A program made the position numbers and the translations under genes. A stretch of DNA of 64,000 nt, from positions 1 to 64,000 of the forward strand of contig WRIV01000011.1 of assembly GCA_009782555.1 (NCBI GenBank), in the 5' to 3' direction. Source of the stretch: Treponema sp. Lineage in GTDB: Bacteria > Spirochaetota > Spirochaetia > Treponematales > Breznakiellaceae. This document shows positions 38,718 to 51,286 of the stretch, one piece after another (position 1 is the first letter of the stretch; every line of letters starts with the position of its first letter). The notes beneath the pieces were generated by a model, which saw nothing but the letters and a program-made list of their open reading frames with translations, did not search any database and had not been told where the DNA came from.

Positions 38718-39710
38718 TCACAAAGACCGGTCTTTGGGTAGGAGATCGTAGAAGGTTTCCGTCCGCAGCCCTGTCAAAGCCTCGAATTCTTTTTGCAGTA
38801 CAGCACTGCGCCTGCCGAAGATGCCGGGGTTTGCCGCAAGAAATGCAGTAAATGCACCGGTATTGCCTTTGTGGAATGCCGAATACCAGATCATGATATA
38901 GTCCCGAAAGTATTGGTCCGTTTCTTCGGGGGGCTGCTGGAGCAGGTATGCGGCGGTTTCGAAAGCCAGAAGCTGCGGGTCTTCCAGAACATTGTATTCC
39001 CGGTAGGTCAGGGCATCCCTCAAAAATTCCTTTTCTTTGGTGCTTAGGGAATCAAAAAAATTCACAAAAAAGTCCTGCAGTTCAGGCATGATAAAAATCA
39101 GTCCGTGAACAGTTTCATGGGCAAAGTACACCGGAAGCCTGTCCCTGGATTCAATGGAAAAGCCGAGCAGGGCTCCCTCCCCTTCCGTATAGCGGCCCCT
39201 TTCGTTTCTGATGATCCCCTGGGACACAAGCAAATCCCTAAGAAATATCTCATCTTCGTTAAGGGGAAAGATCTGTTCCCGGGCCAGGTCAAAAAAAGCC
39301 GCCAGGTCCCTGGCGCGGTAATCGTGGGCAAACCAGTCCCGCAGTCCGGAAATCTCTTCGTCCCGGGCCAGCCTTCCGGCAAAACCGGGTTTTTCCGTAA
39401 AAAAAGCGATGCGTTTTAAAAACCGGGATTGGACAGCAAAATTTTCTGTAATAAGGTATAGTAGGCTAGGGTACAGGTTATGGGAAAAAATTTCATATTC
39501 GGGATTACGCCAAAATGAACAGGGATGGTGCAGCATAGTTTTCAGATCAGCGGCGATGGGAATACTGCCTTCGGGCCGGATCTCAATTTTGAGATTGGGG
39601 TCCGCTGTCGGAGTTTCGCCCGCCGCTGTTTTGTCATCGGTACCGGGAAGAGGTTTTCCACCGCAGGAAAGAACTACTGCCAAAAACAGCGCTGTAAACA
39701 GCAGTTTCAT
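38718..39710 (-). CDS. Lipoprotein with HExxH motif, coupled to rpoC
   Basis: A 330-residue protein with a lipoprotein signal peptide (lipobox VLSC, Cys about residue 16) and a short Thr/Ala/Pro-rich linker. HETVH near residue 200 is an HExxH zinc-peptidase-type motif, and FETAAYLL about 50 residues later could give the third (Glu) ligand, as in gluzincins. Proteolysis is inferred only. The ATG overlaps the rpoC stop by four bases, so it is translated from the RNA polymerase operon. In most bacteria rpsL would be expected near this place. Confidence 0.75.
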   Translation of the reverse strand: MKLLFTALFLAVVLSCGGKPLPGTDDKTAAGETPTADPNLKIEIRPEGSIPIAADLKTMLHHPCSFWRNPEYEIFSHNLYPSLLYLITENFAVQSRFLKRIAFFTEKPGFAGRLARDEEISGLRDWFAHDYRARDLAAFFDLAREQIFPLNEDEIFLRDLLVSQGIIRNERGRYTEGEGALLGFSIESRDRLPVYFAHETVHGLIFIMPELQDFFVNFFDSLSTKEKEFLRDALTYREYNVLEDPQLLAFETAAYLLQQPPEETDQYFRDYIMIWYSAFHKGNTGAFTAFLAANPGIFGRRSAVLQKEFEALTGLRTETFYDLLPKDRSL

Positions 39711-42700
39711 TCTTCGGTTTCTTCCGCTTCCTGTTCTGGTTCCTCCACTCCCTGGCCTACCATCATTTTTTCTTCTTCAAGGGCCTCAAATTTCCGTTGT
39801 TCCAGAATTTCCTGCATTTGCAAATCTAGATCCTGGGAGTCTTCATCAAAGAGCTTAACCGCCCGGTAGCGTTTCATGCCCGTCCCCGCGGGAATGGGAT
39901 GGCCGATGATAATGTTTTCCTTGAGTCCCCGCAGGGCGTCGGTGGAACCAGCAATGGCCGCATTGGTAAGAACCCGGGTGGTTTCCTGAAAACTTGCCGC
40001 AGAAAGGAAGGAGTCGATATTAAGGGAGGCCTTGGTAATCCCCTGGAACATGGGCCGGGCGATTGCCGGCTGGCCTCCTTCGGCGATAACCCGGTTGTTT
40101 TCCTCGTGAAACCGGTACTTGTCCACCATGGCTTCAAAGATAAACCGTGTGTCTCCCACTGCGACAATTTGTACCTTCCGCATCATCTGACGGATAATCA
40201 CACCGATATGCTTATCGTTAATAGAAACACCCTGGAGCCGGTAAACTTGCTGGATTTCATCCAGCAAATAACGCTGTAGGGTAGATTCTCCCAAAATGTG
40301 GAGGATGTCGTGGGGATTAATTGCGCCGTTACAGAGCAGTTCCCCCGCTTCCACTAAATCACCATCGCGAACTAAAAGCCGCTTGGCCATGGGGATTAGA
40401 TGTTTGTATTCTCTGCCAAAAATATCCTGCACAATTAGCACCCGTTTGCCCTTGACGATGCCCCTGAAATATACCGTCCCGGCAACCTGGGCCAGCACAG
40501 CAGGATTTTTGGGTTTCCGGGCTTCGAACAATTCACTTACCCGGGGAAGGCCGGAAGTAATATCCATGGCCTTGGCACTTTCCTTAAGTATCTTGGCGAT
40601 AGTTCTGCCCGCGCTGATTTTTGTTCCTTCATCCACCAGAACATAGGCGCCGCCGGGGAGAAAGTAGGAAGCCGCTTCATTTCCATCATCATCTAAAATA
40701 ATGATTCTAGGCTGTTTGCTTTCCAACTGGAATTCGGTGATCCGCTTTTCAGTGTTTCCCGTATCTTCATCCACTTCTTCCTTAATGGTAGTCCCAGGAA
40801 TAATGTCTTCGTAAGTAACGGTACCCCCTGTCTCGGCAATAATCGGATCGCTAAAGGGATCAAATGTGGCGATGGTTTTTTCCGAGCCCACCACTTCGCC
40901 CTTCCTGACCATAAATTCTGAACCATTGCGAATTTCGATTTTTTGATCCTGTCCGATAAGGAGAAGGGTGTTTGTTTTAGATCGTCCCTGTCCATCCAGC
41001 ACCAGGGCATATGCGATTTCCGGAGAAAGAATATCTTTGGTTCCATGCCTGATGATTGATTCTCCCCGGATGATCCGTTTGCCGCTTTCTACCAGAAGTT
41101 CATCCTTAGCTTCCAGTTTGTATTCTTTCATTACCTTGTTGACCACCGCATAGCCCCGGCGGGTAAAGAGCCGGCGTCCATTTTCCAGTTCCACATGGGC
41201 TCCGGACACTTCCCGGACGTACACGGGATATTTAAGGAAGATACGATTTTCTTCGCTTATCTTGGTCGCAGCTCCGCCTATGTGAAAGGTCCGCATGGTA
41301 AGCTGGGTTCCGGGCTGGCCGATGGATTGGGCGGCAATGGTTCCCACCGCTTCCCCTATATCCACGGACCGGTTGGTGGCCAAGTTTCTCCCATAACATT
41401 TCCTGCACACTCCATGTTTGGCCTCACAGGTAAAGACCGTTCTAATCCGCACCGATTCTACCCCGGCATCATCTATCTGGATTGCGATGTCTTCGGTGAT
41501 CTCTTCGTTTACATCTATGATCAATTCCCCGGTAATGGGATGCTTGACCCGTTCCAGTGTATAACGTCCTACAACGCGATCCTTCAAGGGTTCCACAATA
41601 TCCTCGCCATCTTTGATGGCCGCAGAAGCAACGCCATTGATCGTTCCGCAGTCATCCTCGTTGACTACCACATCCTGGGCGATGTCCACAAGACGGCGGG
41701 TCAGGTAACCGGCTTCGGCGGTTTTTAGGGCCGTATCGGCAAGTCCCTTCCGGGCGCCATTGGTTGAGATAAAGAATTCGATAACTGAAAGACCTTCCTT
41801 AAAGTTTGATCGGATTGGAAGTTCAATGATGTCGCCGGAAGGCTTGGCCATTAGGCCTCGCATACCCGCCAGCTGGCGAATCTGGTTGCGGCTTCCCCGG
41901 GCTCCGGAGTTGGCCATCATCCAAACCGAGTTAAAGCCGTCCCGGTCCGCTTCCAGCGTCTTCATCATATTGGCGGTCAGCTCGTCGTTAGTTTTGGACC
42001 ACACTTCCACCACCCGGTTGTACCTCTCTTCCTGGGTAATATGTCCCAGCCGCCACTGAGCCTGGATATCTTCGACCTTTTTGTTGGCCTCTTCAATCAT
42101 CGCTGGTTTTTCTTTTGGCACCACAATATCATCTACTCCGATGGTGGCGCCAAAAATTGTGGCATAGCGGTACCCGGTGGCCTTAATTGCATCCAGCATC
42201 TTTACTGTGATCCAGGATCCTTTCTCGGTAAAGACATATTCAATTAACGCCCGCAGTTCCTTGTCTTTCATTTCGTAGTTAATGAAAGGAATTTCCCGCG
42301 GCATTTCTTCGTTAAACACCAGCCGGCCTGCGGAGGTTTCGATAAACTCAACATTCTTCTGTTCCATCGGTTTGCCAACCCGTTCCCAGACGATCTTTTT
42401 AGTTGGCTTAACCTTGATCGCCGCTTCCCAGTCCAGGGCCTTGGATTCCACCGCCATAAGAGCTTCTTCGGTGGAGGTATAGCGCCCGCCTGTACCTTTG
42501 GCGTTGGGTTTGATCCTGGTAAGAAAGTTGATCCCCAGCACCATATCCTGGGAGGGAAACACGATGGTTTTGCCGTTAGCAGGATTAAGGAGATTTTTTG
42601 CGCTGAGCATCAGTGTCCAACATTCCATTTGGGCGGGCTGGGTCAGGGGCACATGGACCGCCATTTGATCGCCGTCAAAATCGGCGTTAAAGGCATGACA

Positions 42701-44026
42701 AACCAGGGGGTGGAGTTTAATCGCCTTCCCCTCCACCAGCACCGGTTCAAAGGCCTGAATTCCCAGCCGGTGCAAGGTCGGTGCCCGGTTAAGAAGTACC
42801 GGATGTTCCTTGACCACCTCGTCCAGGATCGCAAATACTTCCGGCGTTTCCTGTTCCACCAGGAGTTTTGCTTTTTTGATATTATAGACCACATCCTTGT
42901 CCACAAGTTTCTTCATGATAAAGGGCTTAAAGAGTTCCAGGGCCATCTTGGTCGGAAGACCGCACTGCCACATCTTTAAATCCGGTCCCACGGTAATCAC
43001 CGAACGGCCCGAATAATCCACCCGCTTGCCTAGAAGGTTCTGCCGAAATCTCCCCTGCTTGCCTTTGAGCATATCGCTGATCGATTTAAGAGGCCGGTTA
43101 CTGGCACCTTTGACCACTCGCTTTTTTTTGGAATTATCAAAGAGTGCGTCCACCGCTTCCTGAAGCATCCGTTTTTCATTGCGGATGATGATGTCCGGCG
43201 CATTAAGAGTTTGAAGCCGTTTTAGCCGGTTGTTTCGATTGATCACCCGGCGGTAAAGATCGTTCAGGTCGCTGGTGGCAAAGCGTCCGCCGTCCAGTTG
43301 CACCATGGGTCGCAGGTCCGGGGGAATTACGGGGATCACGTCGAGGATCATCCATTCGGGCTTATTGGAAGAACTGCGGAAATTTTCTACGATTTCGATG
43401 CGTTTAAGGAGCCGCTTGTTGGTCTTGGCACCCTTTTCGATCATCTTGGTCCGAAGTTCTACCGCCATTTCATCAAGGTTAATATTTTCCAGCAGGGTCC
43501 GTATCGCTTCGGCTCCCATACCGGCGGAAAAACTGCCGCCGTGCCGCTCCTGTGCTTCGTAGTATTCTTCTTCCGTTAAAACCTGGTTTTTCTTTAAGTC
43601 CGTATCTCCGGCATCGATAACCACATATTTTTCGTAGTACAGAATTGAACGCAGAGCCGCCATAGTCAGATCCAGAAGCAGCCCCATGCGGCTGGGGACG
43701 GAACGGTAATACCAGATATGAGACACAGGAGCGGCCAGTTCAATGTGACCCATCCGCTCCCGCCGTACCTTAAAATGAGTTACTTCCACGCCGCAGCGAT
43801 CGCAGATTACGCCTTTGTAACGGATCGATTTGAATTTGCCGCAATAACACTCCCATTCCTTGGTGGTACCGAAGATCCGTTCGCAAAAAAGACCGTCCTT
43901 TTCGGGCCTGAGGGTCCGGTAATTTATCGTTTCCGGTTTCTTTACTTCTCCATACGACCAGGCACGGATCATATCCGGCGAGGCCAGTTTGATCATAATC
44001 GAATCAAAATCCTGTATGTCCCTCAT
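39707..44026 (-). CDS. rpoC: RNA polymerase subunit beta'
   Basis: A 1439-residue RpoC. The N-terminal zinc site CYCGKF...CDRCGVE is near residue 60, the active-site loop [12 protein letters not shown] near 450, the second zinc site [15 protein letters not shown] near 880, and trigger-loop and jaw regions follow in the usual order. The C-terminus is an acidic tail of Glu residues. It is separated from rpoB by an inserted chemoreceptor gene and followed, with overlap, by a lipoprotein gene. Confidence 0.98.
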   Translation of the reverse strand: MRDIQDFDSIMIKLASPDMIRAWSYGEVKKPETINYRTLRPEKDGLFCERIFGTTKEWECYCGKFKSIRYKGVICDRCGVEVTHFKVRRERMGHIELAAPVSHIWYYRSVPSRMGLLLDLTMAALRSILYYEKYVVIDAGDTDLKKNQVLTEEEYYEAQERHGGSFSAGMGAEAIRTLLENINLDEMAVELRTKMIEKGAKTNKRLLKRIEIVENFRSSSNKPEWMILDVIPVIPPDLRPMVQLDGGRFATSDLNDLYRRVINRNNRLKRLQTLNAPDIIIRNEKRMLQEAVDALFDNSKKKRVVKGASNRPLKSISDMLKGKQGRFRQNLLGKRVDYSGRSVITVGPDLKMWQCGLPTKMALELFKPFIMKKLVDKDVVYNIKKAKLLVEQETPEVFAILDEVVKEHPVLLNRAPTLHRLGIQAFEPVLVEGKAIKLHPLVCHAFNADFDGDQMAVHVPLTQPAQMECWTLMLSAKNLLNPANGKTIVFPSQDMVLGINFLTRIKPNAKGTGGRYTSTEEALMAVESKALDWEAAIKVKPTKKIVWERVGKPMEQKNVEFIETSAGRLVFNEEMPREIPFINYEMKDKELRALIEYVFTEKGSWITVKMLDAIKATGYRYATIFGATIGVDDIVVPKEKPAMIEEANKKVEDIQAQWRLGHITQEERYNRVVEVWSKTNDELTANMMKTLEADRDGFNSVWMMANSGARGSRNQIRQLAGMRGLMAKPSGDIIELPIRSNFKEGLSVIEFFISTNGARKGLADTALKTAEAGYLTRRLVDIAQDVVVNEDDCGTINGVASAAIKDGEDIVEPLKDRVVGRYTLERVKHPITGELIIDVNEEITEDIAIQIDDAGVESVRIRTVFTCEAKHGVCRKCYGRNLATNRSVDIGEAVGTIAAQSIGQPGTQLTMRTFHIGGAATKISEENRIFLKYPVYVREVSGAHVELENGRRLFTRRGYAVVNKVMKEYKLEAKDELLVESGKRIIRGESIIRHGTKDILSPEIAYALVLDGQGRSKTNTLLLIGQDQKIEIRNGSEFMVRKGEVVGSEKTIATFDPFSDPIIAETGGTVTYEDIIPGTTIKEEVDEDTGNTEKRITEFQLESKQPRIIILDDDGNEAASYFLPGGAYVLVDEGTKISAGRTIAKILKESAKAMDITSGLPRVSELFEARKPKNPAVLAQVAGTVYFRGIVKGKRVLIVQDIFGREYKHLIPMAKRLLVRDGDLVEAGELLCNGAINPHDILHILGESTLQRYLLDEIQQVYRLQGVSINDKHIGVIIRQMMRKVQIVAVGDTRFIFEAMVDKYRFHEENNRVIAEGGQPAIARPMFQGITKASLNIDSFLSAASFQETTRVLTNAAIAGSTDALRGLKENIIIGHPIPAGTGMKRYRAVKLFDEDSQDLDLQMQEILEQRKFEALEEEKMMVGQGVEEPEQEAEETEE

Positions 44027-44037
44027 TCAAATCCCCT

Positions 44038-45801
44038 TTAGCTTTTTAATTCGGCTACCAGTTCCATCAATCCCGTTGATTTCTCCAGCAGTGCCCTAAG
44101 ATCGCCGTCCGCCAGAGTTACAAGCCTGTCGTTTTCAGAGACAATGCCATTTACTTCGTTGACCAGTGAAGTAACAGCCCGGCTGGATCCGGCCTGCTCT
44201 TCGGCCTTTTCCAGTATTGAATGAACCCGAATCATGGTCTCCCGAACCGATGATCCCGCTTCTGTTAATGATCGCGCTGCTTTATCTGACAGTTCAGTTA
44301 CATGGCTAATGGAAGAAACTGCTTCGGACATCGCATTAATGTTATTTTCCGCCAGTTTTTGCATATCAGTGATGCTGACTCCTACTTCTTCGGCCGCAGA
44401 CTGCGTTTTTTCCGCCAACTTTCTGACTTCTCCTGCCACCACAGCAAAACCTTTGCCCGATTCACCGGCATGGGCAGCTTCAATGGAAGCGTTCATGGCA
44501 AGCAGATTTATTTGAGCGGCAATATCGGTGATCACGCCCATTATATTTCCAACCGTCTTTGACTGTTCATCAAGTTTGCCTACATTCTGCTTAAGGTTTT
44601 CTGTAAGAGTAAAAAGTCCTTCCATGGCCTTGCCTGACTGGATGGCCATTTCCATTCCAGCTTCAACTTTCTGATTTGATTCCTCAGATTTGACAGCTGC
44701 CTCTCCTGCACTGCCGGAAATCTGTTCCACCCCGCTGCTAAGCTGCTGCATTGAATCGAGTATACGAAGTATCTTTTCAACCTGGGTATCACTGCCGCTT
44801 TTAACACCGGTAACACTGCTGGAAATATTGCTCACGGCATTTTCCACTTCCTGGGAAGCGGTTTCCACCCGGGCTGCCACACGCATCACCTTGTCGGCAG
44901 TTTCTTTGGCTTCCGTAGCACGGATATTCGCCTCATCCTCCTTGGCTTTAACCGTTTCAAAACCCCTGCCAAGATTTTCCGCCATTCGCAGAAATGCCTG
45001 CTGTAAAACGGTAATTTCATCCCGCCCCTGAATTTGGAGTACCGTTTTTAGATTGCCCTGAGCCATCTGTTCTGCCGCCGCTACCGTTATCTTAAGAGGT
45101 GCATTGATCGAATGCATGGTCATAATGCACATAGGACCCAGGATCAGAAGGAGTATCACCGTGGCGGCGCCTATAATAAGATAGAGCCGCTTTTTTAGGG
45201 CTTCTTCCATATGGGCAGTAAGTTCACCTTTATGGATGTCAATATTATCAATATAAATGCCGGTAGAAATCCAAATATCCGTACCGGGTATGTATTCCAC
45301 ATAAGCCATTTTAGGAGCGAGGTCCATACTCGGCGGCTTGGGGAATACAAAATATACAAAACCGCCCCCTTTCTCTGCGTTTTCGTACAGTTCCCTTACA
45401 TAGTACACCCCGTTATTATCCGCGGTCTCTCCAAGATCCTCCCCTTCACGGTGGGGCAGGGTTGGGTGCATAAAAATCACCGTGCCAATATAGGTAAAGT
45501 AGTAGCCGGATTGATCTTCTTCAAAACGGTAATCCTGAATAAAACTCTTAATAATGTCATGCTGTTCTTGACGGACTGTTATCCCGTTTAATGCCGCAGA
45601 TAGGGCAATTGCCATGGATTGGGTGCCAAGCTTAATCTTCTCCTGCTGCCCCTCAATCATCGCCTGCTCAGTTTCCATTATCCCCTTGTCTTTTGCTTCT
45701 TCGGCTGTAAACAGCATAATTACCGTAAGTGTCGCCGCTGAAAGAAGCAGAATAAGGATTATTGCCACCAATCTAACACCTATTGGTATATTCCTTAACA
45801 T
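44038..45801 (-). CDS. Chemoreceptor (sCache_2-type) between rpoB and rpoC
   Basis: A 587-residue methyl-accepting chemotaxis protein. Membrane helices lie at about 9-30 and 205-228. The periplasmic region is an sCache_2-type sensor ([49 protein letters not shown]). HAMP follows to about 280, then the signalling domain with the tip [20 protein letters not shown]. The usual Gln-Thr-Asn reads Gln-Ile-Asn. It starts 14 bases after rpoB and ends 11 bases before rpoC, so it must be transcribed with them unless an internal promoter exists. The sensor type and signalling domain differ from those of the four receptors at 13-22 kb. Confidence 0.95.
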   Translation of the reverse strand: MLRNIPIGVRLVAIILILLLSAATLTVIMLFTAEEAKDKGIMETEQAMIEGQQEKIKLGTQSMAIALSAALNGITVRQEQHDIIKSFIQDYRFEEDQSGYYFTYIGTVIFMHPTLPHREGEDLGETADNNGVYYVRELYENAEKGGGFVYFVFPKPPSMDLAPKMAYVEYIPGTDIWISTGIYIDNIDIHKGELTAHMEEALKKRLYLIIGAATVILLLILGPMCIMTMHSINAPLKITVAAAEQMAQGNLKTVLQIQGRDEITVLQQAFLRMAENLGRGFETVKAKEDEANIRATEAKETADKVMRVAARVETASQEVENAVSNISSSVTGVKSGSDTQVEKILRILDSMQQLSSGVEQISGSAGEAAVKSEESNQKVEAGMEMAIQSGKAMEGLFTLTENLKQNVGKLDEQSKTVGNIMGVITDIAAQINLLAMNASIEAAHAGESGKGFAVVAGEVRKLAEKTQSAAEEVGVSITDMQKLAENNINAMSEAVSSISHVTELSDKAARSLTEAGSSVRETMIRVHSILEKAEEQAGSSRAVTSLVNEVNGIVSENDRLVTLADGDLRALLEKSTGLMELVAELKS

Positions 45802-45815
45802 ACATTCCTCATTTT

Positions 45816-48800
45816 TTAAAAGTTACTTCCCGATTTGGTGATTAACTCTTCATCCCTTTCAGTAAGGGGAATTTGTTTTCCCTTGGCATCGTAAATAGTC
45901 ATGTCCAGCGCCAGTCCGCGCAGTTCCTGAACCAGTACGTTGAACGATTCGGGAATTCCCGCAGTCGTAGAAGGCTCGCCCTTTACAATTGCTTCGTAAA
46001 TTTTGGAACGGCCCGTCATGTCGTCAGATTTGATTGTCAAAAGTTCCTGCAAGGTATTGGCCGCTCCGTAAGCTTCCAGGGCCCACACTTCCATTTCACC
46101 AAGCCGCTGACCGCCGAACTGAGCCTTGCCTCCCAGGGGCTGCTGGGTTACCAGTGAATAGGGACCGGTGGATCGGGCGTGCATCTTGTCGTCAACCAGA
46201 TGATGGAGTTTAAGGAAGTAAATTATCCCGCAGAAAATTGGATTGACAAAGGGTTCGCCAGTCCGGCCATCCCGGAGTACGGTCTTGCTGGTTACCGGAA
46301 GTCCCGCTTCTTTCAGTTTTTCTTCGATGTCTTCGGCAGAGGGAGACTGGAAGACCGGAGTGGCGTACCATTCATCCAGGGTACTGGCGGCCCAGCCCAG
46401 TTCGGTTTCCAGAAGCTGTCCGATGTTCATCCGGGAAGGGACGCCAAGGGGCGTTAAACAAATATCAAGAGGAGTGCCGTCTTCCATGTAAGGCATATCT
46501 TCTTCGGGCAATATCTTGGCCACAACGCCCTTGTTGCCATGGCGGCCTGCCATTTTGTCCCCTTCGCGGAGTTTCCGTTTGGTGGCGATAAGGACTTTTA
46601 CCACTTCGTCCACACCAGGATTAAGATCGTCCCCTTCGGATCGCTTAAGCCGTTGTATGTCGATGATCGTTCCTTCTATACCATGCGGTACCCGAAGGGA
46701 AGAATCCCGAACTTCTTTGGCCTTTTCGCCAAATATGGAATTGAGGAGTTTAAACTCAGGGGTAGTTTCTGTCTCGCTTTTGGGGGTTACCTTGCCCACA
46801 AGGATATCCCCGGACCAAACTTTGGCACCCACGATTATGATCCCCTCGGCATCAAGGTTATCCAAACTTTTTTCCGAAGTATTGGGAATGTCCCGGGTGA
46901 TTTTTTCCGGCCCCAGCTTGGTTTCCCGTACTTCGGTAATAAATTCTTTTATGTGAATGGAGGTAAACATATCTTCCTTTACCACTCGTTCGGAAATCAG
47001 GATCGAATCTTCGTAGTTGTAACCGTTCCATGGCATAAAACCAACGAGGATATTCCGGCCCAGGGCAAGTTCGCCGTCCCTGGTGGCCGGTCCGTCGGCA
47101 ATAACTTGTCCCGCGGTAATCTTGTCTCCCACCTTAACAATGGGCCGCTGGTTGTAGCAGGTATCCTGGTTGGTTCTCTGGTACTTGGCTAAGCGGTACA
47201 GGTCCAGTCCGTCCGTTGTCGTCTGGGGACCCGCTCCATGTTTACTGTCCGGTTTGATAACCACTTCACTGGAACTTACCCGGATCACCATCCCGTTCCG
47301 GCGGGCCTTAACCAGAACGCCGGAATCATAGGCACATTTTCCTTCCATGCCGGTTCCCACCCGTGGCGCTTCGGGAAACACCAGGGGCACCGCCTGACGC
47401 TGCATATTGCTTCCCATCAGGGCCCGGTTGGCATCATCGTGCTCCAGGAAGGGAATCAGCGAAGCGGAAACGGAAATGATCTGTTTGGGAGAAACATCCA
47501 TGTATTGAATGTCTTCTGGTGTCCTGGTGGTATAATCCCCCTGGCGGCGGCACGAGACTTGATCTCCGGCAAAGGTCCCATTATCGTGAATTTTTGCCGA
47601 AGCTTGGGCAATGTAATACCGGTCTTCATCCATGGCGGAAAGGTATTCTATGTCGGAAGTGATCTTGCCTTTGACAACTTTCCGGTAGGGTGTCTCCAGA
47701 AATCCATATTCGTTCACCCTTGTATAGTTGGCCAGGGATACGATAAGGCCGATGTTCGGACCTTCAGGTGTTTCAATGGGACACATCCTGCCGTAATGGG
47801 TATAGTGGACATCCCGAACTTCAAAACCTGCCCGATCCCGGGAAAGACCGCCGGGGCCCAACGCGTTAAGGCGCCGTTTGTGGGTCAGCTCCGCCAGAGG
47901 GTTAACTTGATCCATAAACTGGGAAAGCTGACTGGAACCAAAAAATTCCTTAACTGCTGCCACCAAAGGTTTAATGGAAATCAAATCCTGGGGCTTAATC
48001 GTGTCGGTTTCTTTCAGGCTCATCCGTTCTTTGGCGATCCGTTCCATGCGGCTAAAGGCCACCTTCATGGCATTGGCCATCAGCTCACCTACAGAGCGAA
48101 CCCGGCGGTTTCCAAGATGATCGATATCATCAATTGCCTCGTCTCCCACATAAACCTTGATCAGGTATTTCATGGTGGCAATCACATCCTGTCTTGTTAA
48201 GGTGTGTTCCTGCAGGGGCTGGGCATAGTTGAATTTTTTGTTAAGTTTATACCGGCCTACCCTTCCTAAATCGTAGCGGCGGCTGGTAAAAAACATTCCC
48301 AGAAGATCCTTTTCCGCCGCTTCCACGGTGATTGATTCACCGGGCATCAGTACCGAATACACCGCCGCCAGAGCATCTTCCTTAGTCGGTTCATCCTTGG
48401 TTGAATCATCCTTAACGAATTTTATTTCTTCCCGTTCAAAACAGTTAAGCAGCATGGATGAATTAAGAGAAAGATTTGCAGATTTATCATCATCGGGATC
48501 CGCAAGGTGCACAAACTTGATCACCTCAATGGATTTGACGTTATTAGTCAGAAGTTCGTCCACATTGTGGGGGTGGAGTTTTTCTCCTGTTTGATAGAGT
48601 TTTTTCTTGCCCTCAGGATTAGTTCCGGAACTCCCGGCTTCTCCCGTTATCCAGACCGGGGAAGCCAAAACCCTGCCGGTGATCTGTTCCCTGGTTTCCT
48701 TGTCGTCCTTTACCTTAAAGGTTTCCACGGTATAAAAGGCCCTGATTATTTCTTCCCTTGTATTAAAGCCCAGGGCCCGGAGGAAGATACTCCCCAGGAT

Positions 48801-49385
48801 CCGTTTTTTCCGGTCTATCTTGGCATAGATCAATTCACGTTTCTGGTCGATTTCAAATTCCAGCCATGAACCCTTGTAGGGAATGATCCGGGAAGAAAAA
48901 ATTCCCTTTTCGTGGCTGAAGATAACCCCCGGCGAACGGTGTATCTGTGAAACCACTACCCGCTCGGCGCCATTGATAATAAAGGTGCCCCGTTCGCTCA
49001 TAATGGGGATATCCCCCATGTAAATGTCTTTCTGGCGAATTTCTCCGGTCTGCTGGAAGATCAAATTAACCCGGGCCTTTAGGGGCACCGAATAGGTCAA
49101 ACCTTTCTGCTTACAGTCCAGTTCGGAAAATTTGATATGATCCTCATCCAGGGTATAGTATTCATACTCCAGGACCATATCCCCATTGGGACTTTCGATG
49201 GGAAAAGTGGATCTAAAAACTTCTTCCAACCCCTGCACACCAAGGGATCCGCCGGTTAAAAGTCTGGTACGTTGAAGAAAACGTTCGTAGGAACAAAGCT
49301 GAATGTCTATCAGATCCGGCAGTTCCATTACATCATGAATATCTTTTCTTACATAAGAACGTTTGTCTTTTCTCGTCTTTACCAT
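45816..49385 (-). CDS. rpoB: RNA polymerase subunit beta
   Basis: An 1189-residue RpoB, compact in comparison with the 1342 of E. coli. The rifampicin region reads [20 protein letters not shown]: the position equivalent to Ser531 is Asn, the state associated with natural rifampicin resistance of spirochaetes. [10 protein letters not shown], the [16 protein letters not shown] block and the C-terminal [13 protein letters not shown] segment are conserved. It follows rplL after a gap with a palindrome. Confidence 0.98.
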   Translation of the reverse strand: MVKTRKDKRSYVRKDIHDVMELPDLIDIQLCSYERFLQRTRLLTGGSLGVQGLEEVFRSTFPIESPNGDMVLEYEYYTLDEDHIKFSELDCKQKGLTYSVPLKARVNLIFQQTGEIRQKDIYMGDIPIMSERGTFIINGAERVVVSQIHRSPGVIFSHEKGIFSSRIIPYKGSWLEFEIDQKRELIYAKIDRKKRILGSIFLRALGFNTREEIIRAFYTVETFKVKDDKETREQITGRVLASPVWITGEAGSSGTNPEGKKKLYQTGEKLHPHNVDELLTNNVKSIEVIKFVHLADPDDDKSANLSLNSSMLLNCFEREEIKFVKDDSTKDEPTKEDALAAVYSVLMPGESITVEAAEKDLLGMFFTSRRYDLGRVGRYKLNKKFNYAQPLQEHTLTRQDVIATMKYLIKVYVGDEAIDDIDHLGNRRVRSVGELMANAMKVAFSRMERIAKERMSLKETDTIKPQDLISIKPLVAAVKEFFGSSQLSQFMDQVNPLAELTHKRRLNALGPGGLSRDRAGFEVRDVHYTHYGRMCPIETPEGPNIGLIVSLANYTRVNEYGFLETPYRKVVKGKITSDIEYLSAMDEDRYYIAQASAKIHDNGTFAGDQVSCRRQGDYTTRTPEDIQYMDVSPKQIISVSASLIPFLEHDDANRALMGSNMQRQAVPLVFPEAPRVGTGMEGKCAYDSGVLVKARRNGMVIRVSSSEVVIKPDSKHGAGPQTTTDGLDLYRLAKYQRTNQDTCYNQRPIVKVGDKITAGQVIADGPATRDGELALGRNILVGFMPWNGYNYEDSILISERVVKEDMFTSIHIKEFITEVRETKLGPEKITRDIPNTSEKSLDNLDAEGIIIVGAKVWSGDILVGKVTPKSETETTPEFKLLNSIFGEKAKEVRDSSLRVPHGIEGTIIDIQRLKRSEGDDLNPGVDEVVKVLIATKRKLREGDKMAGRHGNKGVVAKILPEEDMPYMEDGTPLDICLTPLGVPSRMNIGQLLETELGWAASTLDEWYATPVFQSPSAEDIEEKLKEAGLPVTSKTVLRDGRTGEPFVNPIFCGIIYFLKLHHLVDDKMHARSTGPYSLVTQQPLGGKAQFGGQRLGEMEVWALEAYGAANTLQELLTIKSDDMTGRSKIYEAIVKGEPSTTAGIPESFNVLVQELRGLALDMTIYDAKGKQIPLTERDEELITKSGSNF

Positions 49386-49462
49386 CCCAACCTCACTAAT
49401 ACCAAGACCTGAATAACCCGCAAATCTTTTGCCTTGCAGAAAAAAATCTGCGGGGATCCCGC

Positions 49463-49493
49463 TTTTTTCAAAACATTGTTAGTTTTGAAAAAA
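49463..49493. repeat. TAACA-loop palindrome between rplL and rpoB
   Basis: A perfect 12-base stem (TTTTTTCAAAAC and complement) with the loop ATTGTTA, a member of the family at 7249-7285. rplL-rpoB gaps often carry partial terminators that set the ratio of ribosomal protein to polymerase; this hairpin may serve so, although its stem is AT-rich. Confidence 0.7.
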
Positions 49494-49499
49494 CTTTAT

Positions 49500-49889
49500 C
49501 TATAGAATTTCCACCGTTCCGCCGGCGGCGGTAATCAGTTCTTTGATTTTGGCGGCTTCTTCTTTGGAAACCCCTTCCTTAAGAGGTTTGGGCGCTCCTT
49601 CTACCAGATCTTTTGCTTCTTTAAGGCCCAGGCTCGTTACTGCCCGGACTTCTTTGATTACCGGAATTTTTTTGGCTTCGTCAAAGGCCTTAAGGATTAC
49701 GCTGAATTCAGTTTTTTCCTCCGCCGCTTCAGCGCCGCCGCCTCCGCCGGGGGCTGCTGCCGCCGCCACCGCCACCGGGGCTGCCGCGGATACGCCGAAT
49801 TTTTCTTCCATGGCCTTGACCAGTTCGGATACTTCCAAAACGGTCATGGAAGCAATTGTTTCCAGAATTTCTTCTTTTGTGGCTGCCAT
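49500..49889 (-). CDS. rplL: Ribosomal protein L7/L12
   Basis: A 129-residue L7/L12 with the N-terminal dimerisation helices, an Ala/Gly-rich hinge (about 38-53) and the conserved C-terminal domain containing [12 protein letters not shown] and the final TVEIL. It forms the stalk that recruits translation factors. An AAGGAGA-type site precedes it. Confidence 0.98.
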   Translation of the reverse strand: MAATKEEILETIASMTVLEVSELVKAMEEKFGVSAAAPVAVAAAAAPGGGGGAEAAEEKTEFSVILKAFDEAKKIPVIKEVRAVTSLGLKEAKDLVEGAPKPLKEGVSKEEAAKIKELITAAGGTVEIL

Positions 49890-49913
49890 ATTATCTTCTC
49901 CTTAAGTAATAGT

Positions 49914-50002
49914 ACATCCCTCATACAAAGGATGTTATTAACAAGCTGACAGGATCGGCAGCATCGAACAAAAGTTCGGCGAAGCCTGACAGCTTTTGAT
50001 GC
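49914..50002 (-). promoter_or_regulatory. Stem-loops in the rplJ-rplL gap
   Basis: Two inverted repeats fill part of the 157-base gap: ACATCC/GGATGT (49914-49919 with 49930-49935) and a longer one, CAAAAG/CTTTTG extended by GCAT/ATGC with a four-base bulge (49961-50002). They may tune rplL expression, which must exceed that of rplJ. Function inferred from position. Confidence 0.45.
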
Positions 50003-50046
50003 AATGATTTATTCTCGGTTGAATAATCCTTGTATCAGAAAGTTTT

Positions 50047-50598
50047 TTACGTCTGCGCTTTCTTGTCTGCGACAGCTTTCACCGTCCTCACCAGCCTCGA
50101 AGGAATATCGTTCAGGGCCGCCGCAAGATTCCGGGCAGGGCCGTTCATAACCGACATAAGCATGGAGATAAGCTCCAGTTTGCCGGGCAGCTTGGAAAAG
50201 GTTTCTACCTGCTTATCCGTATAGACAATGTTTCCTACCAGGCCTCCCTTAACCTTTAAGGTCGGCGCTTCTTTGATGAAGTCCAAAAGTATTTTTGCTA
50301 CTTCGTTGGAATCTCTGGGAGCGATGGCTACGGCCGTGGGGCCCACTAGATAATTTGACACATCCGGCGTCTTGAGTTCCTCGAAGGCAAGGCGGGCAAA
50401 GTTGTTCTTTACCACCTTAAAAGCAGCTTCCTTTCCCCGAAGCTGCTTTCGTAAAACGGTGATCTGTTCCACCGTAAGACCCCGGTAATCGGCAAAAATA
50501 AAATCCGGTGTTGTCCCTTCGGCGGTACTGAAAGCGTTTCTTAATTCACCGATGGCCTTAACCTTATAGTCCTGTACTTTTTTGGCTACGATTGCCAT
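50047..50598 (-). CDS. rplJ: Ribosomal protein L10
   Basis: A 183-residue L10, with IFADYRGLTVEQITVLRKQLR in the N-terminal RNA-binding part and the C-terminal helix that binds L7/L12 dimers. It starts ten bases after rplA and is followed by a structured gap before rplL. Confidence 0.97.
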   Translation of the reverse strand: MAIVAKKVQDYKVKAIGELRNAFSTAEGTTPDFIFADYRGLTVEQITVLRKQLRGKEAAFKVVKNNFARLAFEELKTPDVSNYLVGPTAVAIAPRDSNEVAKILLDFIKEAPTLKVKGGLVGNIVYTDKQVETFSKLPGKLELISMLMSVMNGPARNLAAALNDIPSRLVRTVKAVADKKAQT

Positions 50599-50608
50599 GT
50601 GTTTCTCC

Positions 50609-51286
50609 TTATTCGTCTTTGTAAGCGATCCACACGCCGGGCCCCATGGTGGAAGCTATCGAAACGGTCTGAATAAACTCACCCTTGGCATCGGCGGGTT
50701 TTTTCCTTTTAACCTCGGTAATCACCGCCCGGACATTTTCCGCCACCTTGTCACTGTCCATGGAAACTTTTCCCACCGCCAGATGCACAACTCCGGTCTT
50801 GTCGGCCCGGAATTCAACCCGGCCTCGTTTTAGTTCCGCCAAAGCTCCTTTTAGGTCAAAGGTAACGGTTCCGGTCTTGGGGTTGGGCATAAGACCCCTG
50901 CGGCCCAGGACCATGCCGAGCTTTCCTACATCCTTCATCATATCCGGGGTAGCTACCGCAACGTCAAAATCCAGCCAGCCCCCTTTGATCTTTTCGATAA
51001 GGTCGTCGGCACCTACAAAGGCAGCTCCCGCATCCTGGGCTTCCTTTTCCTTTTCGGGCTTGCAGAATACCAGCACTCGCTTTTCGCCTTTGAATTGATT
51101 GGGAAGTACCACCGTATCCCGAACGGACTGGCTCTTTTTTAGGTTCAATTTAACAGACAAATCCACCGTCTCGTCGAACTTGGCAAAGGCCAGGGATTTA
51201 ACCGTATCCAGGGCAGTCCTAAGATCATATGAGACAGCCGAGTCGTATTTCTTGACGCTTTCCTTGTACTTCTTGCCCCGCCTCAT
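50609..51286 (-). CDS. rplA: Ribosomal protein L1
   Basis: A 225-residue L1, opening MRRGKKYKE, with the signature [15 protein letters not shown] near 126. It binds 23S rRNA and typically represses its own operon. It overlaps the rplK stop by four bases. Confidence 0.98.
   Translation of the reverse strand: MRRGKKYKESVKKYDSAVSYDLRTALDTVKSLAFAKFDETVDLSVKLNLKKSQSVRDTVVLPNQFKGEKRVLVFCKPEKEKEAQDAGAAFVGADDLIEKIKGGWLDFDVAVATPDMMKDVGKLGMVLGRRGLMPNPKTGTVTFDLKGALAELKRGRVEFRADKTGVVHLAVGKVSMDSDKVAENVRAVITEVKRKKPADAKGEFIQTVSIASTMGPGVWIAYKDE

Noticed and set aside
47238-48200. 320-codon open frame antisense to rpoB
   Set aside because: It lies wholly opposite a highly conserved essential gene, and its product is the low-complexity His/Gly/Phe-rich type expected from the complementary strand.
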